A model generated the notes under the pieces. That model was not told where the DNA came from, made no database searches, and worked only from the letters and a program-made list of their open reading frames with translations. This document shows positions 17,957 to 26,102 of a stretch of 64,000 nucleotides of DNA, in pieces (position 1 is the stretch's first letter; the number at the start of each line of letters is the position of its first letter). The stretch is taken from contig RZZN01000012.1 in assembly GCA_009929855.1 (NCBI GenBank), forward strand, positions 17,004-81,003, written 5' to 3'. Source of the DNA: Gammaproteobacteria bacterium. GTDB taxonomy: Bacteria; Pseudomonadota; Gammaproteobacteria; Chromatiales; Chromatiaceae. Both the position numbers and the translations under genes were made by a program.

Positions 17957-19907
17957 CTCGGGATTGCGCATGCCGCTTGAGCATGAGCATGGTGATATCG
18001 TCCGATTGCTCGGCCCCGGCGGCATGCGCCCGGATATCCGCGAGCAGTTGGCCCACGGTGGCTCGAGAATCGACCCCCGCAAGGGTGCTCAGGCAGCGCG
18101 CGAGTCGCTCGTTGCCGTAGAGCTGATCTGACCGGTCCATGGCCTCGGTCACCCCATCGGTATACAACAAGAGTGCCGCCCCTGGCATCAACTGATAGTG
18201 CCCAGTGGTATAGCGAATCCCCGGGATCGCGGCGGCCGCCGGTCCGAAGGGCGTGGCGATCCAGTCCAGATGGCCCTGCGCATCGATCACCACAGGCGGA
18301 TTGTGTCCGGCGTTGGCATAGCTCATGCCCCCGTCGTCGAGCCGCACCACGGCGCAGAAGAGCGTGACGAACATGCAAGAGTCGTTGCCCTCGGCCAGAT
18401 CCTCGTTGACCCGATCCAGTGCCCGCCCCGGATCATCGTCGGCGCGGAAGGCCGCGCGCAGATAGCTGCGTGTCACCGCCATGAAGAGCGCCGCCGGCAC
18501 TCCCTTGCCGGACACATCGCCGATGGCGATGACCAGACGCTGCGCATCCAGCAGGAAGAAATCATAGAAGTCACCACCGACCTCGCGCGCCGGCTCCATG
18601 TCGGCGAAGAGATCGAGATCCTCGCGCCCGCTGAAGATGGCAAAGGTCTTGGGCAGCAGATCCATCTGGATGTCGTGAGCGATCCGCAGCTCGCCATGGA
18701 TGCGCTCGCGCGCGGCGGTGGTCTCGGCCAGGTCGGCGATGTAGCGACGCAGATTCGCGCGCATGGTGCCGAAGGCCGCGGTGAGTCGCGCCACCTCGTC
18801 CTGTCCGCGCGGGGCCGGCAAGGGCGCCTCCAGATTGCCGCTGGCCAGGGTGGTGGCAGCCACGCTCAGTGCCTGGACCGGACGGGTGATCGAGCGCGCG
18901 ACCAAGCCGATGGCCAACACCAGCATCAAGGTCCCCATGAGACCGACCAGTGCATCCTGTTGGCTCAGACGCCGCATCTCGGCCTGAAGCTCAGCCTGCG
19001 AGACCACGGTCGCCACCGTCCAGTCGGCGGTCGCGAGCGGTGACCAGGCCAGCCAGCTCGGCTCGCCCTGCGCCCAGCTCACCCACTCCATGAGCCCAGG
19101 CTCACCGGAGACCATCCGCTGCCCGATCGTCCTGAGCGCTGGATCGGCCCGTGCCTCGGCGATACTGAAGACGCTCTCATTGAAGACGAGCGCGCTCATC
19201 GGATGTGACAGATAGGTGCCACGCTGGGTCATGATCAGGCCATAGCCCTTGATCCCGACCGGCAGCGCGGTGATCACCTGATCGAGCCAATCGAGATCGA
19301 TGTCGACGGTGACCACACCGGCGAAGCGACTGCCGCTGGCATCCCTGTACTGGATCGGCTCCGAGTAGGTGACCATCTTCACCCCGGTGGATTCCTCATA
19401 GGGCTCGCTCCAGGCACCCCGGCCGAGATACCTCGGCAAATGGAACCAATCCATGCCGACATAGGTGATCTCCTGCGCGCCCAGATCGAGATAGCCCAGC
19501 CCGCTCGGGGTGCGATAGACATAGGGCGCCGAGGCGGGCCAATCCGCGGGCGTGAGCTCCGGCAGCAGCGCCACCGCCATGCCATAGACCTGCGGATAGA
19601 CCCGCAGCGCCTCATCCTGGATCACCCGCAGCCGCTCGAATGGAACCGCCAGTGACTGGGTCTCCAGCACCAAGGCCATCCCGCGTACCAGTCCCTGCAG
19701 GAGCGCCAACTGGGCATCGATCTTGTCGGCGGAGCCCTCGGCGAGGAAGGCCGCACGCTCGCGTGCCTCGACCTCGAGCCGGTCGAGCACGCTGAAATGG
19801 CTCCAGAGGATCACTGCCGCGAGCACCAGGACCGTGACCCCGACCGTCCACAGCAGGAGCCGAGTGCCCAGACGATGGCGCCACGGCTGGCGTTCAAGCC
19901 GGTTCAT
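17934..19907 (-). CDS. Cache-HAMP-SpoIIE (PP2C-type) serine phosphatase
   Basis: The protein has 657 residues. A first membrane helix (about 16-38), a large periplasmic dCache sensor (about 40-315, with YVGMDWFHLPRY and YSEPIQYRDASG), a second helix (about 322-343) and a HAMP domain (345-400) lead to the phosphatase. PP2C motifs are REVGGDFYDFF, AIGDVSGKGVPAALFMA, YANAGHNPP, LYTDGVTEAMD and QSDDITMLML. The expected role is dephosphorylating a STAS antagonist in response to a periplasmic signal, as RsbU does. Its start overlaps the binding-protein stop by 4 bases (ATGA), and its own 3' end overlaps the HATPase gene. The three genes therefore form a translationally coupled unit. Confidence 0.92.
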   Translation of the reverse strand: MNRLERQPWRHRLGTRLLLWTVGVTVLVLAAVILWSHFSVLDRLEVEARERAAFLAEGSADKIDAQLALLQGLVRGMALVLETQSLAVPFERLRVIQDEALRVYPQVYGMAVALLPELTPADWPASAPYVYRTPSGLGYLDLGAQEITYVGMDWFHLPRYLGRGAWSEPYEESTGVKMVTYSEPIQYRDASGSRFAGVVTVDIDLDWLDQVITALPVGIKGYGLIMTQRGTYLSHPMSALVFNESVFSIAEARADPALRTIGQRMVSGEPGLMEWVSWAQGEPSWLAWSPLATADWTVATVVSQAELQAEMRRLSQQDALVGLMGTLMLVLAIGLVARSITRPVQALSVAATTLASGNLEAPLPAPRGQDEVARLTAAFGTMRANLRRYIADLAETTAARERIHGELRIAHDIQMDLLPKTFAIFSGREDLDLFADMEPAREVGGDFYDFFLLDAQRLVIAIGDVSGKGVPAALFMAVTRSYLRAAFRADDDPGRALDRVNEDLAEGNDSCMFVTLFCAVVRLDDGGMSYANAGHNPPVVIDAQGHLDWIATPFGPAAAAIPGIRYTTGHYQLMPGAALLLYTDGVTEAMDRSDQLYGNERLARCLSTLAGVDSRATVGQLLADIRAHAAGAEQSDDITMLMLKRHAQSRDDREEYA

Positions 19908-21007
19908 GGCACCCGCCCCTCCAATGGCGCGAATGTCGCGAAATCGGGGATGCGCGCGATCAAGCCCGCCGCCAACAAGGCCTGCGCGGTCCGGGTGAAG
20001 GCCTCCGGCGCCAAGACACCCGCGGGAGCGTCATCCGCTGGAAAGATCCCCTCGAGCAGTTGCTCAAGCATCCAGCGCTGGTGCGGGCGATTGGCCGGGA
20101 CGCCGGCCCGCGCCGCCTCGCGCAACACCTGGTCCAGGGTCTCCTCCGGGTGCTCGCGGGCATAGGCCCAGCCGGCGAGCGTGGCCGCGCGCACCGCCCG
20201 CGCGATCCCTGGATGGGTCGCGAACCATGGCGTCGTGGCGTAGAGCCCATCCTCGGGAAAGTCGAGGCCCACCTCGCGCATCAGAACGGTCGTCAGGCGC
20301 TCATGATCGATGCCCGACTGCCAGATGGCATGGTATTCGTTGTATTCCATGGCCGCGCAGGCCGCCACGCCACGCTCGAGAAAGAGGCTGATGGAGTCGA
20401 ATTGGGGGATGCGCAGCGGCTCGATGCGATGTTGCGCGAAAAAGGCCTCGAAGACGCTCGAAAAGGACCCCTGCCAATGACTGATGCGCCGTCCGTGGAG
20501 ATCGCTCGGGCTCAGTACACCCATCTCGCGCCAGGCCACCAGCATCAGATGCGAGCGCTGCACCAGTTGCGCGACCTGGACCAAGACGAGCGCCTCTGCG
20601 CCAGCGGAGGTGGGCGGCGTCTCGTCGTGCGACCCGAGCGCCGCGCGGATCCCGTCGGCGAGAAAGGCGGTGGCCAGATCGGCCGCGCCAGCGCGCAGCA
20701 GATCCAGCGATCCCTGCGTGGCGTCGGCGTGCAGGAGACTGACATCCAGACCGAAGTCACGATAGATGCCTTTCTCGCGCGCCATGTAATAGCCGGCGAA
20801 CTGGCTCTGTGGATACCACTGCAGCGCCAGTCGCACCGGCGTCAGGGTGGCGTTGGCGAGATCCACGAAGGGGGGCTGGAGCGGCTCGGCGCGGGCCACG
20901 GCGGTGGCGAGCAGCAGTCCGCCGACCAGGGCAAGCGCGCGCGCCCACCAGCCACCCGCGGGCGCGCTGGAGACCGCCCGTGGCGTGTCAATCCTGGCGT
21001 GGACCAA
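19904..21007 (-). CDS. NMT1/THI5-like periplasmic substrate-binding protein
   Basis: This protein of about 367 residues has a secretory signal (WWARALALVGGLLLATAVARA) followed by VRLALQWYPQSQFAGYYMAREKGIYRDFGLDVSLLHAD. That phrase is the hallmark of the SsuA/THI5 group, which binds thiamine precursors, sulfonates or similar ligands. No ABC permease or ATPase is adjacent. The next gene, overlapping by ATGA, is a Cache-HAMP-SpoIIE phosphatase, so sensing rather than uptake is the more likely role. The start is uncertain: the frame extends into the upstream permease gene. TTG 21007 gives a small overlap and ATG 21055 a larger one. Confidence 0.8.
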   Translation of the reverse strand: MVHARIDTPRAVSSAPAGGWWARALALVGGLLLATAVARAEPLQPPFVDLANATLTPVRLALQWYPQSQFAGYYMAREKGIYRDFGLDVSLLHADATQGSLDLLRAGAADLATAFLADGIRAALGSHDETPPTSAGAEALVLVQVAQLVQRSHLMLVAWREMGVLSPSDLHGRRISHWQGSFSSVFEAFFAQHRIEPLRIPQFDSISLFLERGVAACAAMEYNEYHAIWQSGIDHERLTTVLMREVGLDFPEDGLYATTPWFATHPGIARAVRAATLAGWAYAREHPEETLDQVLREAARAGVPANRPHQRWMLEQLLEGIFPADDAPAGVLAPEAFTRTAQALLAAGLIARIPDFATFAPLEGRVP

Positions 21008-22157
21008 GGCTGTCCGAGCCCCCGTTCGGCGTGACTGGATCGGTGGTCGACGCATCCCGCGCCGCGCCGGGCATGACAGTGTCGAGCACCTGCATGACCG
21101 CCTCGGAGTCGGGCAGGACATCGGCGAATTCCACCCCGTACATCTCCCAGATCGAGATGAAGAAGGAGGCGATGAGCGGCCCGATGAAGACACCACTGAA
21201 CCCGAACATGAGGATCCCTCCGAGCGTGCTGAGGAAAATCATCAACTCGTGCATCTTGGTGTCCCGCCCGACCAGGATGGGACGCAGGATATTGTCCAGG
21301 CTGCCGACCACCAGGGCACAGAAGGCACCGAGCAGGATCGCCGTGATCATCTGTCCCTGCACGGCCAGGAAGAGACAGGCCGGGATCCAGACCAAGGCCG
21401 AACCCACCGCCGGGATGATGGACAAGACGATCATCACGGTCCCCCAGAAGATCCAGTTGTCGATCCCGGCGACCGCGAAGGCGAGTCCGGCCAAGCCGCC
21501 TTGCAGCAGACCGATCAGCAGTGTCCCCTTGAGCGTGGCGCGGGTGACCGAGGTGAACTTGCGCAGCATGACCCGCTCGTCCTCGGCCTTGAGCGGCAGA
21601 TAGTAGAGGATCTTGGCGATGACCCGATCACCATCCATCTGCAGGAAATACATGCTGTAGAGGACGACGAACGCCATCAGGAAGAAGTTCAGGGTGCCGA
21701 CCGTCAAGCTCGAGACACTGCTGACCAAGAACTTGCTGACCACCGTGACCGCCTCCCCGGCCTGGTTCAGCAACAGATCACGCAAGGGCAGGATCTGCTC
21801 GTAGAAGGGCAGCCGCTGGAGGAGCGCGGTGGTCGCGGAGGGATCGGCGAGCTCTCGCTTCACCCAGGGCACCAGTGTCTGAGTGACCTCGATCGCCTGC
21901 GCCGCCACCACCCCGATCAGCACCGTGAGTGGGATCAAGACGACGATCGCCATCACCAAGAGTGTCATCGCCGAGGCGAGATGACGGCGTCCCTCGAAGT
22001 GGCGCTCGAAGCGCAGAAAGAGCGGTCGCGCCAAGGCACTGAAGAGCGCGGCGAGAAAGACCGCCATCAGGAACTGCTGGATCATCGCCAGGAACAGCAG
22101 GCTGATCCCGATGGCCATGATGAGAACGACTGATTTGTTGACGAGGTCTTGATTCAT
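20988..22157 (-). CDS. AI-2E family transporter (PerM/TqsA-like)
   Basis: This 389-residue polytopic membrane protein has about eight helices and the family pattern. A paired N-terminal hydrophobic region (MNQDLVNKSVVLIMAIGISLLFLAMIQQFLMAVFLAALF) is followed by LARPLFLRFERHF and a long extracytoplasmic linker. The conserved C-terminal block is GLAFAVAGIDNWIFWGTVMIVLSIIPAVGSALVWIP and DNILRPILVGRDTKMHELMIFLSTLGG. Members include the E. coli exporter TqsA and many proteins of unknown substrate. ATG 22157 has GAGG 7 bases upstream; the longer frame lacks support. It precedes the binding-protein gene with slight overlap, though a functional link is unproven. Confidence 0.92.
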   Translation of the reverse strand: MNQDLVNKSVVLIMAIGISLLFLAMIQQFLMAVFLAALFSALARPLFLRFERHFEGRRHLASAMTLLVMAIVVLIPLTVLIGVVAAQAIEVTQTLVPWVKRELADPSATTALLQRLPFYEQILPLRDLLLNQAGEAVTVVSKFLVSSVSSLTVGTLNFFLMAFVVLYSMYFLQMDGDRVIAKILYYLPLKAEDERVMLRKFTSVTRATLKGTLLIGLLQGGLAGLAFAVAGIDNWIFWGTVMIVLSIIPAVGSALVWIPACLFLAVQGQMITAILLGAFCALVVGSLDNILRPILVGRDTKMHELMIFLSTLGGILMFGFSGVFIGPLIASFFISIWEMYGVEFADVLPDSEAVMQVLDTVMPGAARDASTTDPVTPNGGSDSLGPRQD

Positions 22158-22192
22158 CGGATGCCTCGAGGGCTGCGACCCGGATCTGGCCA

Positions 22193-22837
22193 TTATGGAC
22201 CCCAAGGCTCGGACGGGGCCACCCACCAGATTGGATCCTGGAGTGGCGGCGCGGGCCAGGGGCGTCCCGTGCGATCCGTGGCTGGTCGTCGCGGTGACGG
22301 GGTGGCGCGCGGCGGGTCGAGCGGGCGGAAGTGAGAGCGGGTCGTCTCATCCTCCGCGCCCGGCCAGGGTGTGGCGCCGAGCGCCCCCGCCCGGTCACCC
22401 GTGGCCAGGGGCCAGGTGGGGCCCGCGCGGGACGAACCATCGGCGGTTTGATCGACTCGTTGACGCTCGCGCTCATCGAGTGGTCTGAAGCGATAGGCGG
22501 TGAATGGACTGACACCCTCGGCATGCCCTGAACCATGGGGCCAGTCGCGGCGCCAGTCGGCATGTGGATCAGAGCGGATCGCGGGGCCGTCTTGGCGGTC
22601 TGGAGGTGTCGCCGCGGGCGGGCCGAGCCATGGCCCGGCGAGGCGCTCGCGCGTCTGGCGTGGCGCATCGGTGCGAGCCTCGGGCGCCGCGGACTCGCGA
22701 GGCACGGTGGGCGTGGCTGGAGGCGGCGCCGACTCGCGTCCTGGCATCAGGGTCGAGAGGATCAGCGTGGTGATGACGAAGATGGCGATGAAGGCCGCCG
22801 CGAGGGCCACGCTGAGATAGAGTCGTTGATTCGTCAC
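22193..22837 (-). CDS. Unknown single-pass membrane protein with two FRPLD motifs
   Basis: I do not recognise this family. The 214 residues begin with one membrane helix (about 7-31, LYLSVALAAAFIAIFVITTLILSTL). A long polar tail rich in Pro, Ala, Arg and Asp follows, with no predicted enzymatic motif. The pentapeptide FRPLD occurs twice (117-121 in YRFRPLDERER and 170-174 in HFRPLDPPR), and the last residues are aromatic and proline rich. The start is GTG 22837 with GGGAG about 11 bases upstream. It lies 35 bases before the AI-2E permease on the same strand. The opposite frame is also open but lacks recognisable features. It may be a small scaffold-like envelope protein. Confidence 0.6.
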   Translation of the reverse strand: MTNQRLYLSVALAAAFIAIFVITTLILSTLMPGRESAPPPATPTVPRESAAPEARTDAPRQTRERLAGPWLGPPAATPPDRQDGPAIRSDPHADWRRDWPHGSGHAEGVSPFTAYRFRPLDERERQRVDQTADGSSRAGPTWPLATGDRAGALGATPWPGAEDETTRSHFRPLDPPRATPSPRRPATDRTGRPWPAPPLQDPIWWVAPSEPWGP

Positions 22838-22971
22838 TGCGCCGCATGCTCCCGGTCACCAGTCTTTGGCCGATCACATCCTCACCGCGAGGCGAGCCAA
22901 CCAAATACCGGTTTCGCACTCATTCACGCATAATACGCGGTTTCTCTCTAATGGCGTCAAACGGAGTCCGC

Positions 22972-23844
22972 ATGTCCCTGATCAAGCTCGGCATCCCGAA
23001 AGGAAGCCTGGAACAGGCCACGATCGAGCTATTCGCCCAAGCCGGCTGGCGAATCAGCTCGCATTCACGCAACTATTATCCAGACATCAACGACGCGGAC
23101 ATCCGTTGCGCCCTGATCCGAGCCCAGGAGATGGCCCAGTATGTCGAGCGCGGCACGCTCGATCTGGGGCTGACCGGGCTGGACTGGATCCTGGAGTCGG
23201 GCGCCGACGTCGCTGAGATCTGCACCCTGACCTATTCCAAGGTCTCCAATCAACCCAGCCGCTGGGTCCTGGTGGTGCGTCAAGACTCGCCGATCGAGCG
23301 CGTCGAGGATCTCGACGGCAAGAAGATCGCCACCGAGCTGGTCGGCTTCACCAAGGGCTATCTCGCCGAGCGCGGGATCAGCGCCACGGTCGAGTTCTCC
23401 TGGGGGGCCACCGAGGCCAAGGTGGTCGAGGGTCTGGTCGACGCGGTGGTCGAGATCACCGAGACCGGCAGCACCATTCGCGCGCATGGTCTACGCATCG
23501 TCGCCGATCTGCTGGTCACCGAGACCCGTCTCATCGCCAACCACGCGGCCATGCAGGATCCAGCGCGACGCGCCAAGATCGAGCAGATCGCGCTCATGCT
23601 CCAGGCCGCGCTGCGCGCCCGGCACAAGGTCGCGCTCAAGTGCAATGTGCCGACCGAGTGCCTGGATGCCGTGGTCGCCTTGCTCCCGAGCCTGCATGCG
23701 CCGACCGTCAGCCATCTCTACGACCGCCAATGGCTCGCACTCGAGACCATCGTGGACGCGGCCTCCGTGCGCGACCTCATCCCCAAGCTCAGGGCCGCTG
23801 GCGCCGAGGGCATCCTGGAGTATCAGTTGACCAAGATGGTCTGA
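22972..23844 (+). CDS. hisG: ATP phosphoribosyltransferase, long-form HisG
   Basis: This 290-residue enzyme starts histidine synthesis by joining ATP and PRPP. The N-terminal part reads LIKLGIPKGSLEQATIELFAQAGW, followed by GLTGLDWILESGADV and ATELVGFTKGYLAERG. The PRPP loop region is VEGLVDAVVEITETGSTIRAHGL. The extra C-terminal 75 residues (LKCNVPTECLDAVVALLPSLHAPTVSHL) form the regulatory domain of the long form, so HisZ should not be needed. ATG 22972 has GGAG 5 bases upstream. No other his gene is near. It converges on a small lipoprotein gene. Confidence 0.93.
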   Translation: MSLIKLGIPKGSLEQATIELFAQAGWRISSHSRNYYPDINDADIRCALIRAQEMAQYVERGTLDLGLTGLDWILESGADVAEICTLTYSKVSNQPSRWVLVVRQDSPIERVEDLDGKKIATELVGFTKGYLAERGISATVEFSWGATEAKVVEGLVDAVVEITETGSTIRAHGLRIVADLLVTETRLIANHAAMQDPARRAKIEQIALMLQAALRARHKVALKCNVPTECLDAVVALLPSLHAPTVSHLYDRQWLALETIVDAASVRDLIPKLRAAGAEGILEYQLTKMV

Positions 23845-23880
23845 CCTGCAACCTCCACGCACGGCACTCGTGGCCGCGCT

Positions 23881-24480
23881 TCAGCGCGCGCTGGCTCGAC
23901 CTGGCGCCGCTCCATCCTCGGCGCTGGGTGCCGCGCGCTCGATCCTGGCCTGCTCGCCCAGCACCGCCTGGATCTCGCGCAGGGTCGGCGGCCGGGTCGC
24001 GGCCGGGTCATCCAGGCGTCCGAGGCAGGTGAGACGCATCAGATTCGGGTCCTGGCCGTCATCGAGCCAGAAGTGATAGCCGAAACGAACCATCTGTGAT
24101 CCGCCACTGTCACCGTGTCCGGCCAACTGGAAGCGGACCGGCCCATGACCAGGCGGCCAAACCGGTCCCGAGACCAGGGCCATGTCATCCTGCACGCGCA
24201 TGATGCGATAACGCCCAGGGGCGACACGCTGAGTCGCCTCATGATCGAGTCGTCGGACCTCGATGACACAGCTCGTCCCGTCCGCTGCGCGCCGATCGCC
24301 GATGACCCCACGCGCCCGACCGGCTGGAATCAGCACCGCCTGCTCCAGGCGCAGATGGCTGCCGGGGGGGATCTCCACCCAATCCCCTGGAATGGACTCA
24401 CGCACCAGCGTTTGGCAGCCAGTGATCATCGAGAGGGTCGCGAGGATCGCGATCCCCGCCGACAGTCGTCTGATCCTCAT
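23881..24480 (-). CDS. Hypothetical lipoprotein
   Basis: The 199 residues start with a lipoprotein signal (MRIRRLSAGIAILATLSMITGC, lipidation at Cys22). The mature part is beta-rich, starting WVEIPPGSHLRLEQAVLIPAGRARGVIGD, with paired cysteines (Cys in TSCVIEV and in LTCLG). The family is not recognised and no catalytic motif is visible. ATG 24480 has GGAG 8 bases upstream; the longer frame upstream is unlikely to be translated. It is divergent from the minor pilin operon. Confidence 0.75.
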   Translation of the reverse strand: MRIRRLSAGIAILATLSMITGCQTLVRESIPGDWVEIPPGSHLRLEQAVLIPAGRARGVIGDRRAADGTSCVIEVRRLDHEATQRVAPGRYRIMRVQDDMALVSGPVWPPGHGPVRFQLAGHGDSGGSQMVRFGYHFWLDDGQDPNLMRLTCLGRLDDPAATRPPTLREIQAVLGEQARIERAAPSAEDGAAPGRASAR

Positions 24481-24590
24481 GTGAGCGACTCCGATTCGTT
24501 GTGCAGCCATGAGCAGTCTGATCCGCCCTCGCCCGGCTGGCTCGGCGCGGGTCGAGGCCTTGCGGTGCGCCAGGCATCGAACACGGATCA

Positions 24591-24619
24591 TTGCATAATT
24601 ACACGATATGCCCTATTCT
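24591..24619 (+). promoter_or_regulatory. Weak candidate promoter for the minor pilin operon
   Basis: TTGCAT (24591-24596) and TATTCT (24614-24619) are 17 bases apart within the only AT-rich patch of the divergent region. It lies about 110 bases before the chosen fimT start. Found by eye. Confidence 0.3.
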
Positions 24620-24735
24620 CGATCCCATACTCGCCTGTGTGGTAGGTGCTTCGCACGGCTGGCCGAGGGTCGACGGGGATGTGTCAACTGATGGTAGCAG
24701 ATCAGGATGGATCGAGGAGCGGGCGCGGCGCCCGC

Positions 24736-25311
24736 ATGAGAGGCGGCCGCTGCGCTGACCAACGACCCCGGCGCGCACACGCTGGTTTCACACTGATCGA
24801 GTTGATGGTCGCATTGCTGGTGGTGGCGATCCTCATCTCGCTCAGCGCCCCGATGATGCGCGACCTGGTGACACGCAATCGGCTCAAGACCGCCGCGCAG
24901 GCCTTTGCGGAGGATCTCCAATGGACACGCAGCGAAGCGATCCGTCGCAACCAGGAGCTGTTTGTCACGATCGACAGCGCAACCTGGTGCTATGGCATCT
25001 CGCTGAGCAATGCCTGCGACTGTCGCTTGACCGACCCCAGGGACACGACCGCCTGTGCCTTGCCGACGGCTGGCGAGGCGGTCCTCAAAACCGTCTCGGG
25101 ACAAGGCTTTCCAGGTGTGCGGATCGCCGAGAGCACCTTCGGCGGCGCACCCGCCTGGACACGTTTCGAGCCACGACGCACCACCGCCAGGGTTGGGAGT
25201 CTGACCTTCGCGGCCGGAGATCGGGCCAGCCTGCGGGTGGTCGTGAGCCTGCTCGGTCGCGTCCGCATCTGCACCCCAGCAGGCTCGGTCGCGGGCTATC
25301 CGGCATGCTGA
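24736..25311 (+). CDS. fimT: GspH/FimT-family minor pseudopilin
   Basis: This protein of about 191 residues carries a class III leader ending in RAHAG, followed by FTLIELMVALLVVAILISLSAPMM. That is the prepilin peptidase site, with Glu5 of the mature protein present. The body has the usual FimT features: NRLKTAAQAFAEDLQWTRSEAIRRN and a beta-rich C-terminal domain with paired cysteines. It starts a tightly packed operon with pilW, pilX and pilV; the products prime pilus assembly in the periplasm. The start is uncertain. ATG 24736 gives a 17-residue leader, and ATG 24679 or 24691 would give longer leaders. Confidence 0.85.
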   Translation: MRGGRCADQRPRRAHAGFTLIELMVALLVVAILISLSAPMMRDLVTRNRLKTAAQAFAEDLQWTRSEAIRRNQELFVTIDSATWCYGISLSNACDCRLTDPRDTTACALPTAGEAVLKTVSGQGFPGVRIAESTFGGAPAWTRFEPRRTTARVGSLTFAAGDRASLRVVVSLLGRVRICTPAGSVAGYPAC

Positions 25312-26102
25312 GCCCACCCTGCACGGCGCGCGCGCGGGTCGCGCGCCAGTCGGGCATGACACTGACCGGACTGATGATCGGCATGACCCTCGGCACCCTG
25401 GTGCTGTCCGGCATCTCGACGCTCTATCTGCTCAGCGTCCAGGGGTCGACCGACACCCTCCGTGCCATCCGGCTCAATCAAGAGCTGCGCTCGGTCATCG
25501 AGTTGATGCAGCAGGACATTCGTCGTGCCGGATATTGGGCGGCCGCGCACACCGAGGATCCGGCCGAGAATCCATTCCAGAGCGAGATCGCGGCGATCAA
25601 CAATGATCTGTCCATCGGCGCGGCCCTGGGAGAGCCGGACGCAAGCTGTCTCGTCTATAGCTATGACCTCAACGACAACGGCGCCATCGGAGTCTGCGAT
25701 GGCTGCGCGCTCTCAGAGGCCCCATTCGACGCGGCCCCCTATGATCAATCCAATGTCGAGATGTTCGGATTCAGGCTCAGGAACGGCGCGGTGCAGATGC
25801 GTGCACGCCGCGCCAATCAGAGCGAGATCGCCTTCGATTGTCGCAGCGGCTGGTGGGAGGCGATCACCAGCCACGATGTGCGCATCACCAGACTGGAGTT
25901 CACGCTCATGGCACGCGAGTCCAATCTGAATCCGAACAAAGCGCCGAGCGTCGCTTGCATGCCGGAGGATGCGTGCCGGCTCGCGCGGGCGATCGAGGTC
26001 AGACTCGCCGGCCGCGCAAGGAGCGACCCGCGCCTCCACCAGAGCCTCGCGGCCATCATCGCCGTGCGCAACGATCGTCAGCGTCGAGCGCTGACTGAAT
26101 GA
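25305..26102 (+). CDS. pilW: Type IV pilus minor pilin PilW
   Basis: This 265-residue protein has the N-terminal RQSGMTLTGLMIGMTLGTLVLSGISTLYLLS, a prepilin leader plus hydrophobic helix. The block LRSVIELMQQDIRRAGYW is characteristic of PilW. Its ATG overlaps the fimT stop, and its stop overlaps pilX as ATGA. Counting from the G-M cleavage site, position 5 is Gly instead of the usual Glu. That would alter pairing with the preceding subunit and is unusual for a pilin in this position. The C-terminal region has several cysteines, probably in disulfides. Confidence 0.87.
   Translation: MLSPPCTARARVARQSGMTLTGLMIGMTLGTLVLSGISTLYLLSVQGSTDTLRAIRLNQELRSVIELMQQDIRRAGYWAAAHTEDPAENPFQSEIAAINNDLSIGAALGEPDASCLVYSYDLNDNGAIGVCDGCALSEAPFDAAPYDQSNVEMFGFRLRNGAVQMRARRANQSEIAFDCRSGWWEAITSHDVRITRLEFTLMARESNLNPNKAPSVACMPEDACRLARAIEVRLAGRARSDPRLHQSLAAIIAVRNDRQRRALTE

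Noticed and set aside
22846..22971. N-terminal extension of HisG to an ATG at 22846
   Set aside because: The extra 42 residues do not resemble HisG, and ATG 22972 has a good GGAG and the conserved LIKLGIPKGS start.
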